Under the pieces are notes generated by a model that was not told the DNA's origin, did no database searches, and worked only from the letters and a program-made list of their open reading frames with translations. Shown one piece after another: positions 7,760 to 15,879 of a stretch of DNA of 37,240 nucleotides. The DNA lies in contig CANREG010000026.1 of assembly GCA_947629565.1 (NCBI GenBank), positions 1 to 37,240 of the forward strand, in the 5' to 3' direction. The DNA comes from an uncultured Lachnospiraceae bacterium (GTDB lineage: Bacteria; Bacillota; Clostridia; Lachnospirales; Lachnospiraceae). The translations under genes were made by a program, and so were the position numbers. The first letter of the stretch is position 1. Each line of letters begins with the position of its first letter.

Positions 7760-8791
7760 CTATAATTTCTTCCATGCCTCAATCAAGGCCGCATTCTCCT
7801 CGTGCCCCCGCACTGCAATGCGGAAATATCCCGGTTCCAATCCGGGATAATCACCGCAGGCCCGGATTAGGATTCCCTGTTCCAACAGCCTGTCATACAA
7901 ATCTGTACGGGCCTTAAAGAAAATAAAGTTTGCCTCCGGGTGATAAATCTTATCCGCCAGCCCCCCGCTCATTTCTTCCAGCAGATAATCCCTCTCCTGC
8001 CGAATCAGCCTTCTTGTCCTCTCCAAAAAATCACCATCCGTAAGAGCGGCAAGCCCCGCATTTTGCGCCGGTACGGAAGTATTCCAGGGCGGCAGACAGT
8101 CCCGCATTTTCCCTGCCAGCTCCTCATTGGCAGTCAGCCCATAGCCCAACCGCAGGCCGGGCATCCCATAGATTTTCGTAAAGGCGCGAAGGATAAACAA
8201 ATGCGGAAATTCTCTTATCCTGTGCTTTAAGGTCAGCTGTTCCTCCTTCTCTAAAAAGGGAAGAAAACATTCGTCTACGCATAGCACTGTTCCCGTCTGT
8301 TCACACCTTTTTGCAATCTCTGAAAGCAGTTCCGGTTTTGTCAACGCGCCTGTCGGATTACCGGGATTGCCCAAAAACATAAGCTCTGTTCCGGCAAGCT
8401 GCCCGATAATTTCAGAGGAAAGAGAAAAATTTGTTTCTTCTCTCAGCTTCCAATAGCAAACCTTCCCTCCGGCAGCGGCTGCCGCCGCCTCATATTCCGA
8501 AAATGCCGGCACAGACAGCAATACCCTCTTTGGCCGCAGCGCATAGCACAGGGCGTAAATGAGCTCCGAGGCCCCATTTCCCAAAATCACCTGTTCCGGT
8601 CTTACTCCCTCCGCTTTTCCGATAGCGCGGCGCAGCTTGCCGCCATAAAAATCCGGATACTGTTCCACCTCTTTTATGCCCGCCTGCAAAGCGGCGCAGC
8701 AGGCTTCCGGCATTCCCAACGGATTAATGTTTGCCGAAAAATCATATATTATTTTTTGATTGAATCGATTGCCGCCATGACCCGGTTTCAT
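7760..8791 (-). CDS. cobD: L-threonine-O-3-phosphate decarboxylase
   Basis: This is a PLP enzyme of the class I/II aminotransferase fold that makes (R)-1-amino-2-propanol phosphate, the linker CbiB attaches to cobyric acid. The ATG at 8791 (MKPGHGGN) is preferred because GAGGAGA precedes it and the GHGGN start is typical; the frame is open nine codons further. Visible features are DFSANINPLG, LGNGASELIYAL, FLGNPGNPTGAL (PLP-binding Asn region), VDECFLPF and FTKIYGMPGLRLGYG, with the Schiff-base Lys near residue 206. It is the first cobalamin gene after the AT-rich LytTR cassette. There is no obvious new riboswitch upstream, so it probably relies on read-through or a promoter within the cassette. 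Confidence 0.95.
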   Translation of the reverse strand: MKPGHGGNRFNQKIIYDFSANINPLGMPEACCAALQAGIKEVEQYPDFYGGKLRRAIGKAEGVRPEQVILGNGASELIYALCYALRPKRVLLSVPAFSEYEAAAAAAGGKVCYWKLREETNFSLSSEIIGQLAGTELMFLGNPGNPTGALTKPELLSEIAKRCEQTGTVLCVDECFLPFLEKEEQLTLKHRIREFPHLFILRAFTKIYGMPGLRLGYGLTANEELAGKMRDCLPPWNTSVPAQNAGLAALTDGDFLERTRRLIRQERDYLLEEMSGGLADKIYHPEANFIFFKARTDLYDRLLEQGILIRACGDYPGLEPGYFRIAVRGHEENAALIEAWKKL

Positions 8792-8887
8792 GTATCTTCT
8801 CCTCATACCGATTTGCATGATTTTATTAATTATACTTCTGTTCCGGCCTTATTTCAACAAAAATAGGCAGCTTTGCTCTATGCCAAT

Positions 8888-9937
8888 TCATACTTTAGTA
8901 TCAAACATATTCTGGTTTTCTCCTTTAATCCAATTATCCTGTGTTATTCCGTATCCTTTTTCCTGCCCCATGTCATACAAGCCGTTGCTGTCAAACCCTA
9001 TCTCCAGCACTAAATCATTTGCACTATTCCAACCATCTTTCGCATATTCCAGCCATCTTTTGGAAAAAAGTTCATAACCTGCACCGTAGGCTGCCTTTTC
9101 CTTAAACAATGCAAGCAAGTCTGTACCGTCCTCGGAAAAAAATGTACCGTTTTTATATACTGCATTTCGTATATCATACCCTGTTGCATTATATAACTCA
9201 TGCCATAAGGAATATTGCTCTGCTTTTGCTGAATTTGCCTGCGAATTGATAATTTCATTATCTGAATCATGCATACAAATCCATATGTGCGTCCACAGAT
9301 TTTTCCCATTACTGCCCTCGTTCAACAGCCGTTCCATAAGTGCTAATGTGTCTTTATCTGCATTTCCAGATACCTTTACTTGATAAGTATACGGTTCAAT
9401 GGAAAATTTCAAATCCATTTGTTTTGACAATACTATCCCATGATTGGAAAGCAAGTTTGAAATTTGTTGATTCACAACGCTTCTGGCATATTGCTTTTCT
9501 TTATCTGTATTGCGAACATACCCTCCATTACTTCTTGAACCACCTGTATACAAATCTTTATAATTTCGCAAAGCATAATCATATCTGCCAAATCCGGCAG
9601 TATGTTTCCCACCTGTTTCGAGCATCCTCTTTTCGTTACGGTACGCTATAGAACGCTGATCGGCTGTCATTTCTGAGCGGAAATTAGGGGAAGTCACATC
9701 ATAATACTTTGACTGGATGTATGCCATTGGATCGGAATGTGACAGGTTTTCCTTATATACTTTGTCATAATGCTCCTGCAAAATTTTGAATACCAAACGG
9801 TCTTCCTCTGTAAATCCATCATATTGATAACCAACAGATGTTCCATCATCAGAGCTTGCGGGCAGGTTGTTTATATCTCTGCCAGCAGGTATTTTGCTGT
9901 AATAATCCGAATTACTTATATTAACCATGACCTTCAT
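8888..9937 (-). CDS. Unknown 349-residue protein downstream of the LytTR system
   Basis: An ATG with AAGGAGG seven bases upstream starts MKVMVNISNSDYYSKI. There is no signal peptide and no membrane helix, and the protein is rich in Tyr, Asn, Ser and Asp. Conserved-looking stretches include MTADQRSIAYRNEKRML, GFGRYDYALRNYKDLY, FSIEPYTYQVKVSG and LFSKRWLEYAKDGWNSANDLV. The overall look recalls Firmicutes families of unknown function such as DUF4885, but I could not verify this. It follows the kinase gene and is preceded by paired 9-bp direct repeats resembling an AgrA/ComE-type operator, so it is probably the output gene of that system. AT-rich codon use separates it from the cobalamin genes on both sides. 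Function unknown. Confidence 0.75.
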   Translation of the reverse strand: MKVMVNISNSDYYSKIPAGRDINNLPASSDDGTSVGYQYDGFTEEDRLVFKILQEHYDKVYKENLSHSDPMAYIQSKYYDVTSPNFRSEMTADQRSIAYRNEKRMLETGGKHTAGFGRYDYALRNYKDLYTGGSRSNGGYVRNTDKEKQYARSVVNQQISNLLSNHGIVLSKQMDLKFSIEPYTYQVKVSGNADKDTLALMERLLNEGSNGKNLWTHIWICMHDSDNEIINSQANSAKAEQYSLWHELYNATGYDIRNAVYKNGTFFSEDGTDLLALFKEKAAYGAGYELFSKRWLEYAKDGWNSANDLVLEIGFDSNGLYDMGQEKGYGITQDNWIKGENQNMFDTKV

Positions 9938-10008
9938 AAAAATTACCTCCTTTTCCTAATATATCCATCTTATCGACTGAGCAGCCTCTGCGTTTAATAA
10001 ATAAATCA

Positions 10009-10038
10009 CGAGGTACAACTTTTCATGCGCGAGGTACA
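10009..10038 (-). promoter_or_regulatory. Paired direct repeats, probable LytTR-regulator operator
   Basis: On the minus strand TGTACCTCG occurs twice as exact 9-bp direct repeats separated by 12 bp (21-bp period), at 10030-10038 and 10009-10017. AgrA- and ComE-type LytTR regulators bind two 9-bp direct repeats with about 12 bp between them. The site lies about 70 bp upstream of the unknown gene at 9937, and the LytTR regulator is encoded just upstream. The exact 30-base architecture is seen; the binding protein is inferred. Confidence 0.65.
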
Positions 10039-10076
10039 CTATTTACTATTTCTTTTATCATATTTGCTCCATTCAC

Positions 10077-11369
10077 CTATGAATTTAAAAGCAAGTCTAC
10101 TGTAACTATGCCATTTTTCTGTTGAATAGATATATCCCCATCATACTTTTCTATGCTCCTCTTAACATTCAACAAACCTATCCCATGATTTTTTCCTTTT
10201 TCGGAAACAGGCATCCCATTTTTCCACTTTAAAGGAAGTGAAGTATTTTTTATTCTGACGAGTACCATCTCCTGATAAGGCATTATACTGACCTCAATAT
10301 ACCTGTCCTCATTTACTTTCTCTACTGCTTCTATTGCATTATCAATCAGGTTTCCAAAAATCGTGGTTGCATCTATAGCCTCAAGAAAATTCATGTCAAT
10401 ATTATCAATTTTAATATCAAATTTTATTTTTTTCTCTTTGCTAATGGTTGCCTTATCTGTAAGCAGAATGTCAAGTATCGGATTCCCTGTATACTTAATA
10501 GGAATTAGCGGTTCCAACATATTTCTTATATCCTTTACATATTCTGCTGCTTCCCCGGTTTTTCCGTTCACACATAAATTTTCTATGCTTTTTACATGTT
10601 TATCCACATCATGTAATATATGGATTGTCGCATTATATTTCTGCTCTTGCACCAGATAATACTCATACTGCATGTGTGCCTGCTTTTCGAGTATCTCTAT
10701 TTCTCCTTCTAAATAATTTTTCTCATTTGCTACCTTTATAAAATATAAGAGATACAAATCAGCTAATACGATACATCCCATATTAACCGTTAAAATAAAA
10801 TTTGCCTGCCCTTGCAATGCGCCTTCTGCAATTACAAGCATGTTTATCAGACTATATATCAATATAATAAAATTGATTGCCCACTGCACCTTGGTAAAGT
10901 CAACCTTCTTTTTATTCATCAATCTGGAAAAAATCATATAATACATAAATATTACAACTACTTTAGAAAAAGTGATTTCCATACAACTACGCATAGTACT
11001 TGTTTTCAAATCTATTTGGAACAATTTTAACATCCAATCAACAAAAACTACCCCTAAAGACTCACATACACCCATACAAAAAAGGAGAACTTCACACTCC
11101 ACAATTCTCCGTAACGCATTATTGGAATCATCAAAGTAAAATACATAAGAAATAATAATTATGGCAACAAACCAGACTATTAAATTCAAAATCCAGAAAT
11201 TAAAAAGATTTATAATAGAAATTCCTATAATTGTTATTATCTCTATAAAATAGTAAAGCTGCTTATTATGAAATGTCTTGTTATACCTGTCATTCATAAA
11301 TTGGAATAAAATCGTCGCAACAATAAAACATGATAAACAAGTACATATCGGTAATAATAAATCATCCAT
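10077..11369 (-). CDS. GHKL-type sensor histidine kinase (AgrC-like)
   Basis: This is a 430-residue membrane kinase. Residues 1 to about 200 hold six or seven hydrophobic helices, as in peptide-sensing AgrC-type kinases. A helical region follows with the likely phospho-acceptor His in THILHDVDKHVKSIENL region (about 253). The ATPase part carries the N box GNLIDNAIEAVEK and the G box KGKNHGIGLLNVKRSIEKYDG. The F box is not evident, as is usual for this subgroup. The ATG follows GGTGG, 12 bp after the regulator's stop, so the two form an operon. No agrD-like peptide or agrB-like protease is seen, so the ligand is unknown. The AT-rich composition suggests the cassette was acquired separately from the operon around it. 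Confidence 0.9.
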   Translation of the reverse strand: MDDLLLPICTCLSCFIVATILFQFMNDRYNKTFHNKQLYYFIEIITIIGISIINLFNFWILNLIVWFVAIIIISYVFYFDDSNNALRRIVECEVLLFCMGVCESLGVVFVDWMLKLFQIDLKTSTMRSCMEITFSKVVVIFMYYMIFSRLMNKKKVDFTKVQWAINFIILIYSLINMLVIAEGALQGQANFILTVNMGCIVLADLYLLYFIKVANEKNYLEGEIEILEKQAHMQYEYYLVQEQKYNATIHILHDVDKHVKSIENLCVNGKTGEAAEYVKDIRNMLEPLIPIKYTGNPILDILLTDKATISKEKKIKFDIKIDNIDMNFLEAIDATTIFGNLIDNAIEAVEKVNEDRYIEVSIMPYQEMVLVRIKNTSLPLKWKNGMPVSEKGKNHGIGLLNVKRSIEKYDGDISIQQKNGIVTVDLLLNS

Positions 11370-11381
11370 TGCATTTCCACC

Positions 11382-12125
11382 TTAATTAAAATTATTGTGC
11401 ATAAACTCATTCATCCTCTTAACAAAGTCTGCTTTCCGTTTTTGGGATAACGCAAGCTCCTGTCCGTTATCCATATGTAACGAATACCCTTTTACTTTCC
11501 GTATGTGCCGCATATTTACTAACATTCCCCTACAATTCACTTCAAAACCAAACTCTTGCAATTCATCCGTTAGTTTTTTCATAACATAGGAAATTTCATA
11601 ACAGTCATTTGGACATATAATTTTTATCCTTCTTGCGGTTTTGATATACTCAAAATACAATATATCTTTCAAGTTCAATTTAAGCACTTCTATTTCCCGG
11701 TTATCACTTGTGATTACATTATAAAATTCACGTTTTCTGCCAGAGGCATCGTCCTCTAGGTTATCCAATAACTCTACTATCTGATCCCGTACCTTTTCAT
11801 ATTGAACCGGCTTTGTTAAAAAAGAAAAAGCGTGAACCTTGTTAATTACTTGCTGGCAATACTGTTCATAGCTTGTGGTATAAATCAGTTTTACTTCCGG
11901 AAACTTCTTCTTTAACTCTCTGCCCAAGTCAATTCCATTTAATTCACGCATTGAAATATCCAATATTCCAATATCCATACTGTATGTCTGGCTCAGCATT
12001 TCTCTCCCAGAGGAATAAGTTTTCAGATTATAGTCAATTGCTTCGTTCAAACATATGTCACAAACAATTTTCGATATTGCTCTCAAATCGGTCACTTCAT
12101 CGTCACATATAGCAATTTCAATCAT
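11382..12125 (-). CDS. LytTR response regulator
   Basis: The 247-residue protein has an N-terminal receiver domain (IEIAICDDE acidic pocket; phospho-acceptor Asp near residue 56 in IGILDISMREL; the conserved Lys in SFLTKPVQYEKV). A C-terminal LytTR DNA-binding domain starts near 145 (IEVLKLNLKDILYFEY, then CRGMLVNMRHIRKV and LSQKRKADFVKRMNEFM). The ATG at 12125 is chosen over the TTG one codon upstream because GAGGTGGG is best placed for it. It begins 71 bp after the cbiB stop with no clear promoter between, so it may be transcribed from the cobalamin operon. Its likely target is the paired repeat at 10009-10038. Confidence 0.92.
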   Translation of the reverse strand: MIEIAICDDEVTDLRAISKIVCDICLNEAIDYNLKTYSSGREMLSQTYSMDIGILDISMRELNGIDLGRELKKKFPEVKLIYTTSYEQYCQQVINKVHAFSFLTKPVQYEKVRDQIVELLDNLEDDASGRKREFYNVITSDNREIEVLKLNLKDILYFEYIKTARRIKIICPNDCYEISYVMKKLTDELQEFGFEVNCRGMLVNMRHIRKVKGYSLHMDNGQELALSQKRKADFVKRMNEFMHNNFN

Positions 12126-12196
12126 CAATACCCACCTCTTTTCATTGTTTTGCTATGTCTTCCATAAAAAATGTCCTCCGCACAATACCTGCCACA

Positions 12197-13171
12197 CTAA
12201 ATCAGTAAGCAGCACCCCGCGCTGATAAGCCAGGCCAGCCCCGCTGTCACCTTCAACATTCTGCATGCCCGCCTTATATCCTCCGCCTCTGCCGCCCGGT
12301 CTCCGTCGCCAATTTCCGGCTTTTCCACCAAGATGCCAAAATAATAAGCATTTCCTGCCAGCCGGATATGCAGCGCTCCGGCGCAGACGGATTCCGTCTG
12401 GGCGGAATTCGGACTTTTGTGCCTGTATCTGTCCCGCTTAAAAATGCGCCATGCATTTTTCATATCAAAACCGGACAGTCCTGCGGCTGACATCATCATC
12501 ACCGCCGCCAGCCTTGCCGGAATGAAATTTACTATATCATCAAGCCTTGCCGCCGCCGTTCCAAAATAAAAATACCGGTCATTCCGATACCCGATCATGG
12601 AATCCATGGTGTTGACTGTCTTATAAAAGAGGCCGCCTAAGGGGCCAAACAGCATCATGTAAAACCAGGGGGCAATCACGCCGTCCGAAGTATTCTCCGC
12701 CACCGTCTCTACCGCCGCCCGGATAACGCCCTCCTCGCCAAGCCTTTCCGTATCCCGCCCCACAATCATGGAAACCGCATGGCGAGCCTGCTCTAAGTCC
12801 TGTTTCTCTAAGGCATAATATACTTTCATGCTCTCAAGCCGCAGAGATTTTGCCGCTAACATCTGACCGCACATGATACATTCCAAAACCATTTCCAGCC
12901 ATATGCTGATTCTGCCCGCCGCATACAAAAGCAGGGCGCCCAAGCCCACAGACAACAAAATCGTCAAAAGCGCCAAAACTCCTCCGGCAAATCTTTTTTT
13001 GCCCCTGTCTGCCTCCTTGTCCTGCCTTATACGAAGAACGGCAAACAAGCCTTTTTCCAGCCACCCGACAAGCTTTCCTATGCCCTGTACCGGGTGCCAT
13101 AAAAAATGAGGATCGCCAAATAAACTGTCAAGCCCAAAGCCCACACACAGACAAATCATATGCCGCAGCAT
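12197..13171 (-). CDS. cbiB: Adenosylcobinamide-phosphate synthase
   Basis: CbiB is an integral membrane protein that joins aminopropanol phosphate to adenosylcobyric acid. At 324 residues it has the usual length. The start is typical (GFGLDSLFGDPHFLWHPVQGIG, residues 12-33). Helices follow at about 64-85 and 180-220, with the conserved AAVETVAENTSDGVIAPWFYMMLFG block, YKTVNTMDSMIGYRNDRY and FIPARLAAVMM. The C-terminal LRLAGNAYYFG-like stretch (HIRLAGNAYYFG) is also family-typical. It is the last cobalamin gene before the LytTR cassette; the next pathway gene, cobD, resumes at 8791. Confidence 0.96.
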   Translation of the reverse strand: MLRHMICLCVGFGLDSLFGDPHFLWHPVQGIGKLVGWLEKGLFAVLRIRQDKEADRGKKRFAGGVLALLTILLSVGLGALLLYAAGRISIWLEMVLECIMCGQMLAAKSLRLESMKVYYALEKQDLEQARHAVSMIVGRDTERLGEEGVIRAAVETVAENTSDGVIAPWFYMMLFGPLGGLFYKTVNTMDSMIGYRNDRYFYFGTAAARLDDIVNFIPARLAAVMMMSAAGLSGFDMKNAWRIFKRDRYRHKSPNSAQTESVCAGALHIRLAGNAYYFGILVEKPEIGDGDRAAEAEDIRRACRMLKVTAGLAWLISAGCCLLI

Positions 13172-13195
13172 AAGCCCTTCCTCCCGATTGCATTT

Positions 13196-13828
13196 TCAAA
13201 TATTTTTCTGGGTTTTGACAGACTTGATATGGACAAGCTGCCAGCCGCCTTTTTCCTTATCCTCGGCAAGCTCCGCCAGATATCCTTCCCCATTTTCTGC
13301 CTGCCAATCATAATAATCCCTATGGGGATTTGAATACCGGTCAAGCAGCGCCATAATGGTGCCGCCATGAATCACCAGCGCCGCCGTCGCATTAGAATCC
13401 GCCCCATATCGTTCCACGAGCTTTGCAATCCACTCCTCAAAGGCCGCCACGCATCTTGCCTGAAAATGCCTTCTGCTCTCGCCGCCGGGAAACCCGCTCC
13501 TGCCCTTACTGTCAATGAACCTCCGGTATTCCGGCTTGTCCTTGAGCTCCTCATAGCTGCAATATTCAAACCAGCCAAAATCACATTCCCGAAAATCCTC
13601 TATCACCGTCTGGGATACGCCGGGAAACAAAATGTCTGCGGTCTGGCGGCAGCGTTTCATGGGACTTACCGCCACATGCTTTACCTGCGGTTCTAATCCG
13701 GCAAAATACTTGGAAATCGCCGACAGCTTGACTATGGTTTCCCCTGTCAGGCCCTCGTCCGTCTTCCCTATGTATCTTCTCTCTTTATTTCCTTTTGTCG
13801 CCCCATGCCGAATAAAATACAAATACAT
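13196..13828 (-). CDS. cobC: Histidine phosphatase family protein, probable alpha-ribazole phosphatase
   Basis: The 210-residue protein of the phosphoglycerate-mutase-like fold shows the RHG motif at residues 8-10 (YFIRHGATKGN), the second-shell SPMKRCRQTADIL, ECDFGWFEY with the proton-donor acid, and the second catalytic His in LVIHGGTIMALL (about 173). CobC removes the phosphate from alpha-ribazole-5'-phosphate or from adenosylcobalamin-5'-phosphate in the last steps of the pathway. The motifs prove only the phosphatase superfamily. The specific role rests on the position between cbiB and the CobU-like/cobS genes, with gaps of 24 and 18 bp. Confidence 0.85.
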   Translation of the reverse strand: MYLYFIRHGATKGNKERRYIGKTDEGLTGETIVKLSAISKYFAGLEPQVKHVAVSPMKRCRQTADILFPGVSQTVIEDFRECDFGWFEYCSYEELKDKPEYRRFIDSKGRSGFPGGESRRHFQARCVAAFEEWIAKLVERYGADSNATAALVIHGGTIMALLDRYSNPHRDYYDWQAENGEGYLAELAEDKEKGGWQLVHIKSVKTQKNI

Positions 13829-13846
13829 CTTACTTCCCTGCCATTT

Positions 13847-14176
13847 CTACTTAATCCTTGCAGGCACTCCGCACACCATCCGGATTACCTGCTCCGCCTC
13901 CTTTGCCAGATAACAGTTTACCCTGCCTGACATCTCCCTGTACCGCCGCTCGAAGGCGTCCACAGGCACCAGCCCGCAGCCGATATCGTCGCTGATGATA
14001 ACCAGCTTTTCGGATTCTGCCAAAATCTTTTTTACCTCTTCCAAAGGATCGTCACCCTGCTCCAGCTGTTGTCTTACCTTAAGGTGGTAGCCATTGATAA
14101 TGCGATAATCTGTTCCATAATTTAATCTTGCATATTCTGTTTTTCCCTGATAAGCGCCCCCGACAATAAATATCAT
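13847..14176 (-). CDS. Short CobU-like protein
   Basis: This 109-residue protein begins with a P-loop (MIFIVGGAYQGKTEYA). It then lacks most of the CobU middle and ends with a CobU-like C-terminus (VIISDDIGCGLVPVDAFERRYREMSGRVN, then AEQVIRMVCGVPARIK). Full CobU proteins have about 180 residues, and a complete cobU lies at 15162-15815, so this is a second, compact relative. The segment that carries the guanylylated His in real CobU (the R-H-R region) is absent, so guanylyltransferase activity is doubtful. It could be a kinase-only domain, a regulatory paralog or a decaying copy. The frame is intact and has operon-type spacing to cobC, which argues for retention. Confidence 0.75.
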   Translation of the reverse strand: MIFIVGGAYQGKTEYARLNYGTDYRIINGYHLKVRQQLEQGDDPLEEVKKILAESEKLVIISDDIGCGLVPVDAFERRYREMSGRVNCYLAKEAEQVIRMVCGVPARIK

Positions 14177-14259
14177 TTATGCAAATCCTTTCTGAATCTC
14201 TTTAAATACGATAACCCCCTGACAGTTGGGAAACGATACAAATTGTATTATATTGAAAG

Positions 14260-14380
14260 CGGAACAATTACCATAAGCAGGCACTGCGAGTCCGCCGGTA
14301 CTTAGGTGGTGCGCAGCAGCACCTTATGTACCGCTGCGAGACGAGGGTAGCGCAAGCGTGCCTGCGCTGGTATTGTTCCG
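14260..14380. repeat. Palindromic intergenic element, copy A
   Basis: The outer arms CGGAACAAT and ATTGTTCCG are exact inverted repeats. They lead into imperfect arms (TACCATAAGCAGGCAC against GTGCCTGCGCTGGTA), and a second inner hairpin pairs CCGGTACTTAGGTGGTGC with GCACCTTATGTACCGC. The whole 121 bp is nearly the reverse complement of copy C (27315-27455) and more distantly of copy B. It sits in the 236-bp gap between cobS and the CobU-like gene and would fold into a long branched hairpin in the operon mRNA. Confidence 0.85.
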
Positions 14381-14412
14381 TTTGTATAATCTTCCAATCG
14401 CAGACATTTATA

Positions 14413-15177
14413 TCAAAGAATGAAACTCAGCACAACCGGTACTGCCAACAGGGATAGTTCGCACACCTGTAAAAAGTATCCTGCCAGATCTCCGGTAACG
14501 CCCCCAAACTGCCTGTATGCCATCCGCCTGTATGCCGCGAACACCAATAGCCCCGCCGCCACATCAGCGGCTCCGTATATATGCCCGTTGCCCTTTCCGA
14601 CTGCCAACATACAGATTATACATAATAAAAGTTCTGTAAGCAATATCCCCCCGGCTTTTCTATCCGTATGCGCCGCTGTATCCGCCAACATTCCGTCTGT
14701 TTTTGCCCTGCGGAAAAACACCACAGACAAGCCGCTCAGAATCCGGGAATACACATAACCCAATGCGACATAGAGCATCTGCTCCTTGCCGGTCTCGCTA
14801 AACAATCCAAAACTTATGAGCATATACACAAGCCCGTATATTACCGCAAAGGCGCCCGCATGGGGGTCCTTCAAAATCCTTAACCGCTCCTCCCTGTCTC
14901 CGTAGGAATTTTTTGCATCTATGGTATCTAAAAAACCGTCCATATGGATTCCGCCGGTAATCAAAAGCGGAAGCGCCGTCAATAGCGCCGCCCGCAAAAT
15001 GTCTCCGGCGCCCGCCGCTGCAAGTCCCGCATTGCACCAGTAGGAAATCAGGCCGATGACCGCCCCCACCAAGGGAAAACAGCATATGCTGTAACGCATT
15101 TCTTTCCCATCCCATTTTATGCGGGGCATGGGGATTCTGGAATAAGTTGAAAATGCCGCCGCTATTGCCCTAAACAT
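14413..15177 (-). CDS. cobS: Adenosylcobinamide-GDP ribazoletransferase (cobalamin synthase)
   Basis: CobS is a membrane enzyme that condenses adenosylcobinamide-GDP with alpha-ribazole or its phosphate. The 254 residues fit the family. It shows FSTYSRIPMPRIKW near the start, FPLVGAVIGL, the Mg-binding ITGGIHMDGFLDTIDA block with conserved His and Asp (about 78-93) and LKDPHAGAFAVIYGL, then several hydrophobic helices. GGGGAGGAGAGG precedes the ATG. The ATG lies within the last codons of cobU (16-bp overlap), so coupling is likely. After its stop comes palindromic copy A. Confidence 0.96.
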   Translation of the reverse strand: MFRAIAAAFSTYSRIPMPRIKWDGKEMRYSICCFPLVGAVIGLISYWCNAGLAAAGAGDILRAALLTALPLLITGGIHMDGFLDTIDAKNSYGDREERLRILKDPHAGAFAVIYGLVYMLISFGLFSETGKEQMLYVALGYVYSRILSGLSVVFFRRAKTDGMLADTAAHTDRKAGGILLTELLLCIICMLAVGKGNGHIYGAADVAAGLLVFAAYRRMAYRQFGGVTGDLAGYFLQVCELSLLAVPVVLSFIL

Positions 15178-15815
15178 TGTAAACCTCTCCTCCCCTCATC
15201 TGTACCGGTTTCCCCTTCTGTCACAGAGGAATACGGACACCCCTCATCCGTCCGGCATCCCTTCTCCTGCACCGGCTCCCCCTTCTGCCACAGAGGAATA
15301 CCGCAGACCACCTCGGCCACGCCCTTTGCCCGGAGTCCAAGCTGCCGGTTGGCAAAGCCTAAGCAGCGGACATAATCCATGTACTGTCCGGCGCAAAAAA
15401 TTTCATTTGTTACAAGGATAACACATGCCACCTGTTTTTCCAACAGCTCCAAAGGGGTTATTACCGCCTCGAAAAGACGCTTTTCCCAGTCCTCGTTATC
15501 CGTACCGATTCTGCCGCCCTCCATGTACATTTCATTGGCCAAAAGATTGGACAAATCCTCAATCAAAACCACATCTTCTTTTTGAAAGGCCAGTCTTTCG
15601 ATATTCAGGGGACATTCTCTCGTGGTAAACCCCTTTCCCGTTCTCTGTACCCGGTGCCGTTTAATCCGTTCTAAGCTTTCCTCATCCTCTGCCTTCAGGG
15701 TGGCGATATAATAAAGGCAGCCGGATCTTGAGCCTTTTTCATACAGCCTTACGGCCAGATTTTCCGCATATTCAGATTTACCGCTCCCGCTTCCTCCGGT
15801 TATCAGATACAACAT
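15162..15815 (-). CDS. cobU: Bifunctional adenosylcobinamide kinase / adenosylcobinamide-phosphate guanylyltransferase
   Basis: CobU phosphorylates adenosylcobinamide and transfers GMP to it. Seen are the P-loop LITGGSGSGKSEYAE, YYIATLKAEDEESLERIKRHRVQR (containing the His that is guanylylated), TRECPLNIE, VVLIEDLSNLLANEM and LGFANRQLGLRAKGVAEVVCGIPLWQKG. The ATG at 15815 has AAGGGG at seven bases; the ATG two codons upstream is too close to that site. The last 40 residues (after PLWQKG) do not look like CobU. They come from an imperfect 67-bp direct duplication of the 3' end that shifted the frame, so the tail is probably neutral. Confidence 0.95.
   Translation of the reverse strand: MLYLITGGSGSGKSEYAENLAVRLYEKGSRSGCLYYIATLKAEDEESLERIKRHRVQRTGKGFTTRECPLNIERLAFQKEDVVLIEDLSNLLANEMYMEGGRIGTDNEDWEKRLFEAVITPLELLEKQVACVILVTNEIFCAGQYMDYVRCLGFANRQLGLRAKGVAEVVCGIPLWQKGEPVQEKGCRTDEGCPYSSVTEGETGTDEGRRGLQCLGQ
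15210..15310 (-). repeat. Imperfect 67-bp direct duplication at the cobU 3' end
   Basis: GTATTCCTCTGTGGCAGAAG and GTATTCCTCTGTGACAGAAG occur on the minus strand 67 bp apart, each followed by a GGGGAGCCGGTGC- or GGGGAAACCGGTAC-like segment and GATGAGGGG. Because 67 is not a multiple of three, the second unit is read in another frame and yields the unusual CobU tail. It also places the cobS ribosome site inside the second unit. Confidence 0.7.
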
Positions 15816-15879
15816 TTCCATTCCCCTTATCCTTAAACTGTCTGCGCTTCGTCAAAAGTCTCCGCTGCCATTTACTCTG

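Noticed and set aside
8792..8887. Possible second cobalamin riboswitch or promoter before cobD
   Set aside because: The 96-bp gap is too short for an aptamer and has none of the conserved elements; no convincing -35/-10 pair was found.
9340..9651. Plus-strand 103-codon frame within the unknown LytTR-linked gene
   Set aside because: Antisense to a longer frame that has a strong AAGGAGG site; no start signal of its own.
10077..12125. Complete agr-type quorum-sensing system
   Set aside because: The kinase and regulator are AgrC/AgrA-like, but no AgrB protease or AgrD-like short peptide frame was found in or around the cassette.
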